Below the pieces are notes generated by a model that saw nothing but the letters and a program-made list of their open reading frames with translations, was not told where the DNA came from and ran no database searches. The position numbers and the translations under genes were made by a program. DNA of 47,920 bases from Pirellula sp. (GTDB lineage: Bacteria; Planctomycetota; Planctomycetia; Pirellulales; Pirellulaceae): positions 1-47,920 of the forward strand of contig JAJTFB010000028.1 in NCBI GenBank assembly GCA_021300015.1. The letters run 5' to 3'. The stretch's first letter is position 1; each line of letters begins with the position of its first letter. Of this stretch, positions 35,681-45,783 are shown piece after piece.

Positions 35681-37174
35681 ATGAAAGCTATCCTTGCTCT
35701 CGACCAAGGGACCACCAGTTCCCGCGCGATCCTCTACAGCCATGCAGGGGACATCTTAGGTGTGGCCCAAAGAGAATTCCAGCAGATTTTCCCAAAGAGC
35801 GGTTGGGTCGAACACAACCCGATCGAGATCTGGGAAACGCAACTGGCCGTCGCTCGCGAAGTCATCGCGGCTTGCAAATTAAGCCCATCGGAAATCGCCG
35901 CAATCGGGATCACCAATCAACGCGAAACGACCGTGGTCTGGGATCGTAAATCCGGTCTTCCTATCTACAACGCGATTGTCTGGCAGGATCGACGCACCGC
36001 CGACGACTGCGATCGACTCAAGAGATCCGGACAAGCCGCCTGGATCACCGAAAAAACCGGACTCGTCGTCGATCCCTACTTTTCCGGAACCAAACTCCGC
36101 TGGATCTTGGAAAATGTTCCCGATGCCCGCGCGAAAGCCCAAAACGGGTCGCTTGCATTCGGCACGATCGACTCGTGGTTGCTCTGGAATCTGACCCAAG
36201 GTCGCGCTCACAAAACCGATACGAGCAACGCGAGTCGAACCATGCTGATGAACCTCAGTTCTTTGGCATGGGATCCTGAATTGCTCGAACTGCTGGACAT
36301 CCCCGAATCGATCTTGCCGGAGATCTGCAAGTCCAGTGAACTCTATGCTCAAAGCGATCCGGGGCTCTTCGGTGCTTCGATTCCGATCGCCGGCATCGCC
36401 GGAGATCAACAAGCGGCCTTGTTCGGCCAGAACTGCACCCAACTCGGCATGGCGAAAAACACCTACGGTACCGGTTGCTTCATGCTGATGAATGTCGGCT
36501 CCAAGCCGGTCCTCTCCAAACAACGCCTTCTTGCAAGCGTCGGTTGGTCCCGACCCGAACAGCAGTGCTATGTCCTTGAAGGTAGCGTCTTTATCGCCGG
36601 TGCGGCGGTCCAATGGTTGCGCGATGGATTGGGTATCATCAAAAAAGCCTCCGAGGTCGAGACCCTGGCAAGTCAAGTCGTCGACAGCGATGGCGTTTAT
36701 TTGGTTCCGGCCTTCGCAGGTCTGGGGGCTCCCCACTGGGACGCTTATGCTCGCGGCACAATCGTCGGGATCACCCGAGGGACCACCGCGGCCCATCTTG
36801 CCCGCGCTGCCCTCGAGGGGATCGCCTTCCAAGTCGCTGACGTTTTGACCGCTATGGAAAAAGACTCCGGCAATCCACTGACCGAATTGCGGGTCGATGG
36901 CGGTGCCAGCGCCAACAATCTCTTGATGCAATTCCAAGCCGACGTCATGCAATGCCCGGTCATTCGGCCTAAAATCATCGAAACGACCAGCCTCGGTGCT
37001 GCTTACCTAGCCGGACTGGCAACGGGTTTCTGGAAAAACGACTCGGAAATTGAACGCATCTGGCAAGCCGACCGACGATTCGAACCGACCATGAAACCTC
37101 AGGAAGCGGCCTCGCGACGCGAACGATGGGTCGAAGCCCTCGACCGATCCCGTCAATGGGCTGATCAACCCTAA
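35681..37174 (+). CDS. glpK: Glycerol kinase
   Basis: The 497-aa FGGY-family kinase phosphorylates glycerol to sn-glycerol 3-phosphate with ATP. It shows the full set of motifs: [20 protein letters not shown] (phosphate 1), [66 protein letters not shown] and the C-terminal [19 protein letters not shown]. The length matches E. coli GlpK (502 aa). It is the first gene of a + strand run; glpD follows after 66 bases, giving the usual kinase-dehydrogenase pair. No glpF facilitator is seen. Confidence 0.97.
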   Translation: MKAILALDQGTTSSRAILYSHAGDILGVAQREFQQIFPKSGWVEHNPIEIWETQLAVAREVIAACKLSPSEIAAIGITNQRETTVVWDRKSGLPIYNAIVWQDRRTADDCDRLKRSGQAAWITEKTGLVVDPYFSGTKLRWILENVPDARAKAQNGSLAFGTIDSWLLWNLTQGRAHKTDTSNASRTMLMNLSSLAWDPELLELLDIPESILPEICKSSELYAQSDPGLFGASIPIAGIAGDQQAALFGQNCTQLGMAKNTYGTGCFMLMNVGSKPVLSKQRLLASVGWSRPEQQCYVLEGSVFIAGAAVQWLRDGLGIIKKASEVETLASQVVDSDGVYLVPAFAGLGAPHWDAYARGTIVGITRGTTAAHLARAALEGIAFQVADVLTAMEKDSGNPLTELRVDGGASANNLLMQFQADVMQCPVIRPKIIETTSLGAAYLAGLATGFWKNDSEIERIWQADRRFEPTMKPQEAASRRERWVEALDRSRQWADQP

Positions 37175-37240
37175 GGTTCGCTCCCCTAACGTCTCATCCG
37201 AAACCATCTTCCCGAGTATCCAAACCGGCCAATCCCAATC

Positions 37241-38797
37241 ATGCCACTCGACCGAACTGCAAACATCGCAAGGCTCCAATCCCAAACCGTATGGGACTTG
37301 GTCGTCGTCGGTGCCGGTGCCACCGGCGCGAGCATCGCTCTGGATGCTGCTTCCCGTGGATTGTCCGTCGTATTGATCGACCAAAGCGATTTCGGAAAAG
37401 GGACCTCGAGCCGTTCGACCAAATTGGTCCACGGTGGCGTAAGGTACTTGGCCCAAGGCAACATCAACCTCGTCCGAGACGCCCTGCACGAGCGGACTTT
37501 GCTGAGGAAAAACGCACCCCACGTCGTCCACGAAATGGCCTTCCTGGTCCCATGCAGATCCTGGTTGGAAAAAATCTGGTACTCCATGGGCTTTATCCTC
37601 TACGACTGGCTCGCAGGCAAAAGCGGCTTTGCCAAGGCCAAGCGACTCAGCGCCCAGGAATGCAGAGATTATGTACCGACAATCGCCCCTGAAATGGCCC
37701 GCTACGGGGTCCTCTATTCGGATGGTCAATTCGATGATGCGCATTTGCTCATCGACATCGTTCTGACCGCTGCCGAACATGGCGCTGTGGTTTGCAACTA
37801 TGTGCAAGCTCAAGGGTTCCTCAAGGACTCGAAGGGGAAAGTAACCGGTCTTCGTACCCTCGATCTCGAATCCCCAGATTCCCGCGAATCCCCTGAAAAA
37901 CAAATCGATATTCAAGCTAGGTGCGTGATCAACGCCACGGGCCCGTTTTGTGATGAACTTCGGAGGGCCGATGAGCCTGCCCTAGCGCCGATCATCGCGC
38001 CGAGCCAAGGCGTTCACATCGTCCTAGAGAAATGCTTCCTGCCCGGTAACGCGGCGGTGATCGTACCTAAAACCAGCGACGGACGAGTCATCTTCTTGAT
38101 CCCATGGAATAACCATACCTTGATCGGAACGACCGATACGTCGATACCCAAGTCCGTTCTCGAACCGATCGCAACCGAGGAGGAAATCGAGTTTTTGCTA
38201 GAGACCTCCGGAAGATACCTTTCGAAAAAACCAACTCGCAACGATATCCTCAGCGTCTTTGTCGGTATTCGTCCACTGGTCAAAGCCAAATCGGTCTCTA
38301 AGTCCACTTCGAAACTTTCGCGAGACCATACCATCGAGATTTCCAAGTCGGGATTGCTCACGATCACCGGTGGCAAATGGACGACCGCTCGGAAAATGGC
38401 CCAGGACGCCGTCGACCGAGCGATTCTCTCGGCCGAGTTGCCTCAAAGTCCATGCATCACCAAAGATCTGTCATTGCATGGGTCAGACGCCCAAGCCAAG
38501 TTGCAATGGGTCGCGCAGAACCCGGCCTTAGGAATTCCGTTGCTCGAAGGCTATGGGCTCAAGCCTGTCGATGTGCTTTGGGCTGCTCGCTATCAAATGG
38601 CAAGAACGCTTGAGGATGTCTTAGCACGTCGCGACCGATTGCTGTTCCTGCGAGCTCGCGATGCGATCGAGGTAGCCCCGAGGGTCGCGACCCTTTTGGC
38701 TCGAGAATTGGGCAAGGACGACGCTTGGGTCGATCGCCAACTGCTGGACTTTCGAGAGTTGGCAAACCACTACTTGCCACCCGGGAGCAACATGTGA
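37241..38797 (+). CDS. glpD: Glycerol-3-phosphate dehydrogenase, FAD-dependent
   Basis: The 518-aa protein has an N-terminal Rossmann site VVVGAGATGAS (GxGxxG at 24-29), the GlpD hallmark STKLVHGGVRYLAQGN and the substrate/FAD blocks VPKTSDGRVIFLIPW, LIGTTDTS and LLTITGGKWTTAR. It oxidises glycerol 3-phosphate to dihydroxyacetone phosphate and passes electrons to quinone at the inner face of the membrane. Its TGA overlaps the GTG start of the MFS gene (GTGA), so expression of the two is coupled. Confidence 0.97.
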   Translation: MPLDRTANIARLQSQTVWDLVVVGAGATGASIALDAASRGLSVVLIDQSDFGKGTSSRSTKLVHGGVRYLAQGNINLVRDALHERTLLRKNAPHVVHEMAFLVPCRSWLEKIWYSMGFILYDWLAGKSGFAKAKRLSAQECRDYVPTIAPEMARYGVLYSDGQFDDAHLLIDIVLTAAEHGAVVCNYVQAQGFLKDSKGKVTGLRTLDLESPDSRESPEKQIDIQARCVINATGPFCDELRRADEPALAPIIAPSQGVHIVLEKCFLPGNAAVIVPKTSDGRVIFLIPWNNHTLIGTTDTSIPKSVLEPIATEEEIEFLLETSGRYLSKKPTRNDILSVFVGIRPLVKAKSVSKSTSKLSRDHTIEISKSGLLTITGGKWTTARKMAQDAVDRAILSAELPQSPCITKDLSLHGSDAQAKLQWVAQNPALGIPLLEGYGLKPVDVLWAARYQMARTLEDVLARRDRLLFLRARDAIEVAPRVATLLARELGKDDAWVDRQLLDFRELANHYLPPGSNM

Positions 38798-40095
38798 GAG
38801 AACACGACTCCGAGGAAAACACCGCGGCTTCGACGGCCCTTTTGGTCGCCTGGATGTGGGTCGCCTATTTTCTGAATTACTGCGATCGCCAAGCGGTGTT
38901 TGCTATGTTCAAAGTCCTCAAAACAGATCTTTCGATGAGCGAAACCCAGTTGGGTTTGACCGGCGCTCTGTTTCTTTGGGTCTACGGGATCGGATGTCCG
39001 ATCGCCGGTTTCCTCGCGGACCGTTACTCCAAGAAAATGCTCATCATCGGCAGTCTGATCGTCTGGAGCTTGGTGACGATTGCGACAGGATTGTCGGTCT
39101 CTGCGACGATGCTCTTGGCGATGCGAGCAGCGATGGGGGTCTCCGAAGCCCTATTTATGCCAGCGGCAATTTCCATGACCACCAACAGCACGGCCCCTAA
39201 GTGGCGGTCTCGGGCGGTGGCCAGTTTGACCACAGCCCAGATCGCAGGGGTGATTGCCGGTGCATCCTTCGGAGGATGGATGGCCCAACAAGGCCATTGG
39301 CGCATGGCCTTCATCCTTCTTGGACTCTGCGGATTGGCTTACGCGGCACCCTTGGCCTGGTACCTATCGCGATTGCCTAGACAGAGCGGACAAAGCGATC
39401 GTCAAGCTCCCGGCGAGGATCTCCGTTCCAATCTTGGACCATCTCAAGAGCAAGCTAGGCCGAGCCTGCTCTCGATTTTTCAAGTCCCCACGTTTTGCAT
39501 CCTCTGTGCGGCGTTCCCCTTGTTCGTCTTTGGACTGTGGATGATCTACAGTTGGCTCGCCAACTACATCGAGGAGAAATTCGAGCTGAGCACCGCCCAA
39601 GCGGCTTGGATTTCCACCGCTTATTTGCAGTTAGCAACGATCCTCGGGCTCTTCGTCGGAGGCTACATCGCCGATCGTTTCCGCAAAAGATTCCGATCCG
39701 CGCGGATGACGGTTTTACTCGCAAGCGTCGGGTGCTGCGCACCCTTGCTCGTTGCGATCGGCCGCGTGGAGAACCTCGACTTGCTCAAGTTCATTTTGGT
39801 CGGGTACGGATTCTTCAGCGGCTGGATGATCGGTAATATTTTTCCTGCTGCCTTCGAAGTCGTCGGACCGGCGAGACGCGGATTGGCAGTCGGAATTCTC
39901 AATTTTTTTGGAGCGGCTCTCTCGGGCTTTGCGCCCCTGATGGTCGGGACCTGGAAAAAAACCTACGGACTTCCCGGGATGCTAGGAGTCGCAGGTATCG
40001 CCTACGCGTTAGCTGCGGTTCTTTTAGCCCTAGCGATTTTCTTTACTCTGCCAAAGGATCAAGACACCCATGCGTCGACGAGTGCTGGTCGCTGA
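38794..40095 (+). CDS. MFS transporter
   Basis: The 433-aa carrier has about 12 hydrophobic segments in two halves separated by a hydrophilic loop (about 190-220). Family signatures are FLADRYSKKMLIIGSLIVW (loop 2-3) and its echo YIADRFRKRFRSARM in the second half. The start NYCDRQAVFAMFKVLKTDL resembles the anion:cation symporter group for organic acids and sugar phosphates, but the substrate cannot be set. The start is GTG at 38794, with GGGAG six bases upstream and a GTGA overlap with the glpD stop; a frame open further upstream inside glpD is not used. It overlaps the M81 gene by 26 bases. Confidence 0.9.
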   Translation: MREHDSEENTAASTALLVAWMWVAYFLNYCDRQAVFAMFKVLKTDLSMSETQLGLTGALFLWVYGIGCPIAGFLADRYSKKMLIIGSLIVWSLVTIATGLSVSATMLLAMRAAMGVSEALFMPAAISMTTNSTAPKWRSRAVASLTTAQIAGVIAGASFGGWMAQQGHWRMAFILLGLCGLAYAAPLAWYLSRLPRQSGQSDRQAPGEDLRSNLGPSQEQARPSLLSIFQVPTFCILCAAFPLFVFGLWMIYSWLANYIEEKFELSTAQAAWISTAYLQLATILGLFVGGYIADRFRKRFRSARMTVLLASVGCCAPLLVAIGRVENLDLLKFILVGYGFFSGWMIGNIFPAAFEVVGPARRGLAVGILNFFGAALSGFAPLMVGTWKKTYGLPGMLGVAGIAYALAAVLLALAIFFTLPKDQDTHASTSAGR

Positions 40096-41596
40096 GTGCA
40101 AGCAAGAGGTCTCCACGTTCAACCCGAACCTGAGTCGAATCGAAGATTTTGGCGTTCGGCGTGGAAATCAAATCCTCGATTATCACAGGACGATTCGCAA
40201 CGAGATCGGCGGGGCGCTGAGTGTCCTGGAGTCCGATCCGAGAATCGATTTGGTTCCGACCTACAGCGCGTTCTTTATCACATCCGGAGGGACATTGGCG
40301 CAGAGTGACTGGAAGATCCTGTCAAAGGATTTTCTTGAGGGGATTCGCCAAGGATTTGCAAGTGGGCCGATCGACGGGATCTATTTCTGCATGCATGGAG
40401 CGATGTGTTCCGAACAGGAGTTGGATCCTGAGGGCTACTTGCTCGAAGAGACCCGAAAGATCGTCGGCGAACGGATACCCCTGGTCGTCTCGTTGGATCT
40501 CCACGGGATCGCCACGCGTAGAATGTTCCAGCACGCCGATGCGATTGTCGCTTATCACACCTATCCCCATGTCGATTTCTATCAGACCGGGGCGAGAGCA
40601 GCGCGGTTGCTGATCGATGTGATCGACCAGAAAGTGAGACCCGTTACGGCACGGGTTTTCATACCGGCTCTGGTGCGAGGCGATGAGTTGATCACTGAAA
40701 CGGGTCTGTTCGGTCAGTGCATCAAGATGGCCCAGCAAGCCGAGAGCGAGCCTCCCGGGTTGTCGGCTGGGGTGTTCATCGGCAATCCCTTTACGGATGT
40801 TCCAGAGCTTGGCTCGTACAGCTTCGTGACGACCAACGACGAGCCGGAGCTTGCAAGTCAGCTTGCACTCGAAATCGCCGAGCGATTTTGGGAGCATCAT
40901 GAACGCATGCAAGTGCCCTTGATCTCGCTTGAGCAGATGCAACAAAAGATGTCGCAGATCGGTAAACGTCAGCAACTGGGGCTAACCGGTACGGTCGCAT
41001 TGGTCGACGCTGCCGACGCGACAAGTTCAGGGGCCTCGGGCGACAGCAATGCGATCCTCAAAGCGCTCTTGGAATGCGGATACACCGGACGAAGCTTGAT
41101 CCCCATCGTCGATCGACCGGCCGTCGAGTCGGCTTTCGCCGCCGGAATTGGCAAGGAGATTCAAGTGACTTTGGGCGGGACGCTTGATCCAGGGCGTTTT
41201 GAACCGATGGAGCTTCGGTGCCGAATAAGGCATTTGAGCGATGGATCGTTCCGCAGCGAATCTTTTGGAGAGGCATGGGACTCCGGACCGACAGCCGTTC
41301 TCGAATCGTCGGGGATAACTCTGGTTGTCGGGAGCCGAGGGGTGAACCTTTACGATCGATCCTATTTCTACGCCAACGGCCAGAACCCAAAACGCTTCGA
41401 TGCGGTGGTGGTCAAATCCCCTCATTGTCAGCCTCATATGTATGCGGCTTGGTGCTCAGAGATGCTATTGATCGACGCTCCGGGCTCATCGAGCGCCAAT
41501 GTCCGAGGTCTTGGACATCAACGATGCCAACGGCCGATATTTCCGTTGGAACCGATCAAGGATTACCGACCGACGGTCGAAATATTTCGCAGGTAG
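40070..41596 (+). CDS. M81 family metallopeptidase (microcystinase C / MlrC-like)
   Basis: The 508-aa protein has the MlrC N-terminal domain (about 5-290): LVAECKQEVSTFNP, IDGIYFCMHGAMCSE, VVSLDLHGIATRRMF and AYHTYPHVDFYQTGARAARL, which supply probable Zn-binding Asp and His residues. The MlrC C-terminal domain (about 300-490) includes VALVDAADATSSGASGDSNA and VVVKSPHCQPHMYAAW. Despite the peptidase name, most members probably hydrolyse amide bonds in small molecules. The usual HETNTF near the N-terminus is changed to CKQEVSTF. The start lies 26 bases inside the MFS gene, and the enolase-family gene begins 35 bases after its stop. Confidence 0.9.
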   Translation: MRRRVLVAECKQEVSTFNPNLSRIEDFGVRRGNQILDYHRTIRNEIGGALSVLESDPRIDLVPTYSAFFITSGGTLAQSDWKILSKDFLEGIRQGFASGPIDGIYFCMHGAMCSEQELDPEGYLLEETRKIVGERIPLVVSLDLHGIATRRMFQHADAIVAYHTYPHVDFYQTGARAARLLIDVIDQKVRPVTARVFIPALVRGDELITETGLFGQCIKMAQQAESEPPGLSAGVFIGNPFTDVPELGSYSFVTTNDEPELASQLALEIAERFWEHHERMQVPLISLEQMQQKMSQIGKRQQLGLTGTVALVDAADATSSGASGDSNAILKALLECGYTGRSLIPIVDRPAVESAFAAGIGKEIQVTLGGTLDPGRFEPMELRCRIRHLSDGSFRSESFGEAWDSGPTAVLESSGITLVVGSRGVNLYDRSYFYANGQNPKRFDAVVVKSPHCQPHMYAAWCSEMLLIDAPGSSSANVRGLGHQRCQRPIFPLEPIKDYRPTVEIFRR

Positions 41597-41631
41597 AACG
41601 CTTCGATGCTTTCATCAACACAGGAATACTC

Positions 41632-42768
41632 ATGAAGATTCGCAAGATCACTTGTTCCGGATTGCGAGGGGCCACGCCCGAGGGTGGATGGAGCAATGAG
41701 CTCAAGCCCGAGGATTGCGTCCATACGCTTGTGGCAGTGCATACCGACACGGGGCATATCGGACTAGGAAGTGTCTTTACCAACGATCGTTTGGTCCAAG
41801 CCGCATTGGATGTGTTGCAACCCTTGACCCAAGGGGAGAACGCCTTAGAGCCCGAGCGTGTGAGCGAGAAATTGCATCAGCACATGTTTTGGTTAGGGCG
41901 AGGCGGCTCGATCACGCACGCGATCAGCGGGATCGATATTGCGCTTTGGGACTTGCTAGGCCAAGCGACAGGGCAGCCGGTCGGTCGGCTTCTAGGGGGC
42001 CGGTACATCGACCGCGTACAGCCTTATGCATCGTTGCTCATGCAACCACCTGCCCAGATGAAAGAGAGTTTGCTTGGGGTTAAGGCTCAGGGCTTTCGAG
42101 CATTCAAGATCGGCTGGGGACCTTTTGGGCGCAAGGACACAAAGACCGATGAAGCGATCGTCGCCGCTGCGCGTGAGGCCATCGGGGACGAATGCCAATT
42201 GATGGTCGATGCAGGTGGCTCCGACGCGTATTGGTCGCGAGGGTACAAGTGGGCTATTCAAACGGCGCACATGCTCAAGCAATACGATGTGGTTTGGTTT
42301 GAAGAAGCGTTGAGTCCAGACGCATTGCACGACTTTGTAAAATTGCGAGAGCATTCCCCGGTCCCGATTTCTGGAGGAGAGGTTCTGACCCGCAGGCAGA
42401 GTTTTCTTCCTTGGCTATCGCAGGGAGCATTCGACATTATCCAACCCGATGTGACCAAGGTCGGGGGGTTGAGCGAAGAGCGACGGATTGCATGGATGGC
42501 TCAGGACTTTGGAATCGAGTTTGTGCCCCATGGCTGGAACACCGCGGTTGGATTAGCGGCCGACTTGCATTTGGCGTCAGCGATTCCTAACACTCGGTTT
42601 GTCGAGTATTTGACCGGCTCGCCATTTATTGATGAGATTGTGCAAGATCCTTGGCGGATCGACGCAGAGGGCTTTTTAGCGATCCCCGATGGACCTGGAT
42701 TGGGTTTGACGTTGGATCTCGATGCGGTCAAGAGGTATACGGGAAGCTTGGATTGGCTAAAAAGCTAG
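41632..42768 (+). CDS. Mandelate racemase / muconate lactonizing enzyme family protein
   Basis: This 378-aa enolase-superfamily enzyme has a capping domain (1-125) and a barrel. The barrel carries the acid/base Lys in KIGWG (K159), metal ligands D193 (VDAGGS), E224 or E225 (WFEEALSP) and E250 (SGGEV), and the catalytic His in PHGW (H300). All residues needed for proton abstraction next to a carboxylate are present, so it should be an active dehydratase, racemase or cycloisomerase. The ATG at 41632 has AGGA 8 bases upstream and begins the family-typical MKIRKI; the frame open upstream overlaps the M81 gene and is not used. It is the last gene of the glpK-led run. Confidence 0.93.
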   Translation: MKIRKITCSGLRGATPEGGWSNELKPEDCVHTLVAVHTDTGHIGLGSVFTNDRLVQAALDVLQPLTQGENALEPERVSEKLHQHMFWLGRGGSITHAISGIDIALWDLLGQATGQPVGRLLGGRYIDRVQPYASLLMQPPAQMKESLLGVKAQGFRAFKIGWGPFGRKDTKTDEAIVAAAREAIGDECQLMVDAGGSDAYWSRGYKWAIQTAHMLKQYDVVWFEEALSPDALHDFVKLREHSPVPISGGEVLTRRQSFLPWLSQGAFDIIQPDVTKVGGLSEERRIAWMAQDFGIEFVPHGWNTAVGLAADLHLASAIPNTRFVEYLTGSPFIDEIVQDPWRIDAEGFLAIPDGPGLGLTLDLDAVKRYTGSLDWLKS

Positions 42769-42816
42769 CGGTGGGCGCGCGCCGGCATGATGCCTAAGAA
42801 TGCCAAAAGAGGAAAG

Positions 42817-45783
42817 CTACGGCAAGAGTTCCGATTCTCTTAAGCGCTCAATCCACTGGTCCACTTTGGCTCGGTAATCCGAATCCTGCAAACAGCGCAA
42901 AGCAGCTTGCACCTGGTTGTTGATGCTGCTTTGGTATTGATCGTTCCGGTCGGGTAGGTTCTTCATTTTGCATGCATTCTCAATCGCATCTTCAAAGTGG
43001 GACGAAGCCATTGGAAAACGGTCCGCGAGAAGCTCGCATCGGATCAGGTGTACGTTTAATTCGAGCATCTGAGCTAAAAGGCGCTCGCTTTGGGAATTCC
43101 CACTCTGAATACTTTTAGCGATCGTCAATGCTTCGAAGTAGTACTCTTGTGCTTGAGTCATCTGTTGGGTCATTTCCCTCAAATGGCCAATCGAATGATA
43201 CGCCAGCATGATAAATTCACGTGAGTTCGGATTGCTATCATCGGCTTTTTGGATGCTTTGTGCTAAATCGAGCCAGGCTTGGAGAACCTCGTTGGCTCGT
43301 GCGATCCTACCGTGTTGGACAAGAACCGCCTGCAGTCGGGTGATACAACTAACGTAAGCGTTTTGTACTTCAATGTTTCCAGGATACTTATTGACAGCGT
43401 CTGTTAACTGCTGCAAAGACTTGGTTTGCATTTCGATGGCCGGATCGACCTTTCCCTCGGTGAGCATCAAATCGCTTTTAAATCTCACCAACATGCATCG
43501 CATCACCTCGAATTCGACAATCTCTCGAAACGAAACACTTCCATCCATCCATTTTTCACATCGAGTAGCGGAGAGTTCCGCTTGTTCCAGAGCCTCATGC
43601 GCACCTTGGATATCTTTGGAAAAGTAGCGGACCATTGCCAGATTGCCGTAGCTTTGTATTTTGAGCAAAGAGATTTCGAAGTTTTCCTGTTTCCGACTGT
43701 TGAGATTTGTTAGGATCTTTTGCAAAAGATCGTCGGCCGATTGCAAGTCTCCTTTAGCTGCCAAGCCCATAGCAAAGGGCGATGCAGCGCGGCTCCATAA
43801 AATGGCAACATTGCTTCGATCCTTCGGGGGAAGATCGCTGGAGTCCAAGAGAGGCTCTAAACGACGTAGGGCTTCCCCCTGGTCGTCATGCCCCTTTGTT
43901 TTCCATCCATGACGGGTCTCAAGATTCCCCTTGAAAGTGAGCATACGACCTAGATGATACTCAAGACGATGCGACGGGATCTGGTAGCTGCGAAGCCTCT
44001 GGCATGCCGTTTCAGCGATACCAATCGCATTCGAAAAATTCCCCAGTTCGTTTTCCAAGAGCACAAGGGATAGCGCAGCATCGGTAAGACGCCCTAGCGA
44101 GAGATCGTTTTTATCGGATTGATCGAATGACTTCGCTAGGCTCTCGTAAAAGCTCCTCGACTCCTTGAGAACTTTCTCTCGCACCGTTCGAAACTTCGGA
44201 TCCGACTGCAACGATGGGTTCAAGGTCAGCAACGATTGGAACTCAATGATCGCGTGCAGGGCCAAGGATTCTCTCTGGGCAAAGGCTTCTTCGATCGACC
44301 GCTTGGCTTTCTGGTTCTCCTCAAGCAGTACTGTTGCGATATTGAATGATTGAGTCAATTTCTCGTTCTGCACCTTTTGAAACCATGAGAACCAAGCAAT
44401 CCCGATCAAAGCGATCATCAATCCACTGGCTATCGCTGATGCTACGATCCGATGGCGACTTGGCCATTTCCAAATCCACTCGACAAGCGATTCAGGGTAG
44501 GCCGATACAGGTTCGCCTGCGAGCCAGTTGCTCAGATCCATTTGCATCGATTGCGCACTTGGGTAACGCTTGGCCACTTCTTCGGCCATCGCTTTATGAG
44601 CGATAGCGATCAGGGGCATGATTTCCGTAGGCGCATTCGATTCGTTTTCACGAAATGCTGCGCCCTCATGGCGTCGCACCGAGCCGGTGATCACGCATTC
44701 GAGGATGGCTCCAAGTGAATAGATGTCCGCAGCGACGAGATCTGCGGTCGCGGATCCCGATTGCGTTTCGGGTGCTCGGAAACCAGGGGTTCCGACCCCC
44801 TGGGCACGTGAGGAGCACATTGATTGACTCTCGCTTGATTGGTTGTCACTTGAGCCATGGGGCTTCAGTTCGCTTGAGTCGTTGTCCTGACCATTCTGAC
44901 CATTCTGACCATTCCGAACATTCCGAACATTCCGAACACGCTGAACCTGTGCGGTTGTTGCAGGGATGTTGATCCGTTTTGCCAATCCCCAGTCGGCGAT
45001 GAGGGTCTCGCCATAGGGTCCAACTAGGATATTCGAGGGCTTGAGATCACGATGAGCGATACCTCGGCTATGGGCATGGGCCGTGGTATCTACTATTACG
45101 AGGACCGATTCGATCAGCTTTCGAAACGCCGCCCGCTTCGAGTAATCCCAAATCCGACTGCCATCGTGCTTGTGCTTGATGGAGGAAGATCTTTCATCCG
45201 GAATCTTGGAATGGAATCGATGGATCGCTTGTTGGAGCGTTCCGGTGCCTTCGCCGTGAATCAGTCGCATGACGTAGAACTCACGTCCAGTCGGGTCGAC
45301 GGATTGATCGTAGATAGGAATGACGCCGGGGTGTTCCAGATCTGCAGTCAGTTCGACTTCCGCCAAAAAGCGGCGTCTGATCCGGGGCTCTTGTGCCAGT
45401 TCCTTGCGAATCCGTTTGAGAGCGACGAGTCGCCCGCAGGTCCGATCAAACGCGCGGAATACTTGGCCCATCCCACCGCTTCGAATCTCTTCGAGTATTA
45501 GGTACCTTTCCGATCGAATAGAGTCTTGTTCGAGATCCAGACTGTGCGGTACGGATTCTTCGCAAAACTCACCGTGGAGCTTTTGAAGTTCGGGCACAAG
45601 TACTTGTTTAGGGATCTCTGGATACTCCAGAGAGAACTTTTCTGGCGAAGGCCTCTGGCCGTCGAACCAACACGTTTCATAAGCTCGGCATACGAGCATG
45701 ACACTTCGCCAAATCTCGACCGATATATTTTCGGTTTCATAGATGAAGGTAGCATCAGAATCCTTGGAATTCACGATTCGCAT
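42817..45783 (-). CDS. Membrane Ser/Thr protein kinase with extracytoplasmic helical-repeat domain
   Basis: The 988-aa protein has an N-terminal region (1-92), a PknB-type kinase domain (about 93-430), one membrane segment (about 446-468) and a long helical C-terminal half resembling TPR repeats (about 470-988). Kinase features are the Gly-rich loop IRSGGMGQVF, K123 in ALKRIRK, HRDLKPSN (D246), DWG (264-266) instead of DFG, and GTPGFRAPE. A 60-residue insert with (VRN)3(NGQ)3 repeats lies in the activation segment. All catalytic residues are intact. The ATG at 45783 follows GGGAGGA directly and overlaps the sigma-factor stop by 13 bases, so the two are coupled. Planctomycete ECF sigma factors often pair with such kinases, which may control the sigma factor's activity. 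Confidence 0.93.
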   Translation of the reverse strand: MRIVNSKDSDATFIYETENISVEIWRSVMLVCRAYETCWFDGQRPSPEKFSLEYPEIPKQVLVPELQKLHGEFCEESVPHSLDLEQDSIRSERYLILEEIRSGGMGQVFRAFDRTCGRLVALKRIRKELAQEPRIRRRFLAEVELTADLEHPGVIPIYDQSVDPTGREFYVMRLIHGEGTGTLQQAIHRFHSKIPDERSSSIKHKHDGSRIWDYSKRAAFRKLIESVLVIVDTTAHAHSRGIAHRDLKPSNILVGPYGETLIADWGLAKRINIPATTAQVQRVRNVRNVRNGQNGQNGQDNDSSELKPHGSSDNQSSESQSMCSSRAQGVGTPGFRAPETQSGSATADLVAADIYSLGAILECVITGSVRRHEGAAFRENESNAPTEIMPLIAIAHKAMAEEVAKRYPSAQSMQMDLSNWLAGEPVSAYPESLVEWIWKWPSRHRIVASAIASGLMIALIGIAWFSWFQKVQNEKLTQSFNIATVLLEENQKAKRSIEEAFAQRESLALHAIIEFQSLLTLNPSLQSDPKFRTVREKVLKESRSFYESLAKSFDQSDKNDLSLGRLTDAALSLVLLENELGNFSNAIGIAETACQRLRSYQIPSHRLEYHLGRMLTFKGNLETRHGWKTKGHDDQGEALRRLEPLLDSSDLPPKDRSNVAILWSRAASPFAMGLAAKGDLQSADDLLQKILTNLNSRKQENFEISLLKIQSYGNLAMVRYFSKDIQGAHEALEQAELSATRCEKWMDGSVSFREIVEFEVMRCMLVRFKSDLMLTEGKVDPAIEMQTKSLQQLTDAVNKYPGNIEVQNAYVSCITRLQAVLVQHGRIARANEVLQAWLDLAQSIQKADDSNPNSREFIMLAYHSIGHLREMTQQMTQAQEYYFEALTIAKSIQSGNSQSERLLAQMLELNVHLIRCELLADRFPMASSHFEDAIENACKMKNLPDRNDQYQSSINNQVQAALRCLQDSDYRAKVDQWIERLRESELLP
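44886..44940. repeat. 9-bp minisatellite inside the kinase gene
   Basis: Six tandem 9-base units: three of the ATTCTGACC type followed by three of the ATTCCGAAC type. On the - strand they encode (VRN)3 and (NGQ)3 at about residues 282-299 of the kinase, between DWG and the APE motif. Unit gain or loss would keep the frame. Confidence 0.9.

Noticed and set aside
35879..36952. 357-codon - strand frame inside glpK
   Set aside because: glpK is unmistakable on the + strand; the antisense frame is rich in Gly, Asp and Arg with no family likeness.
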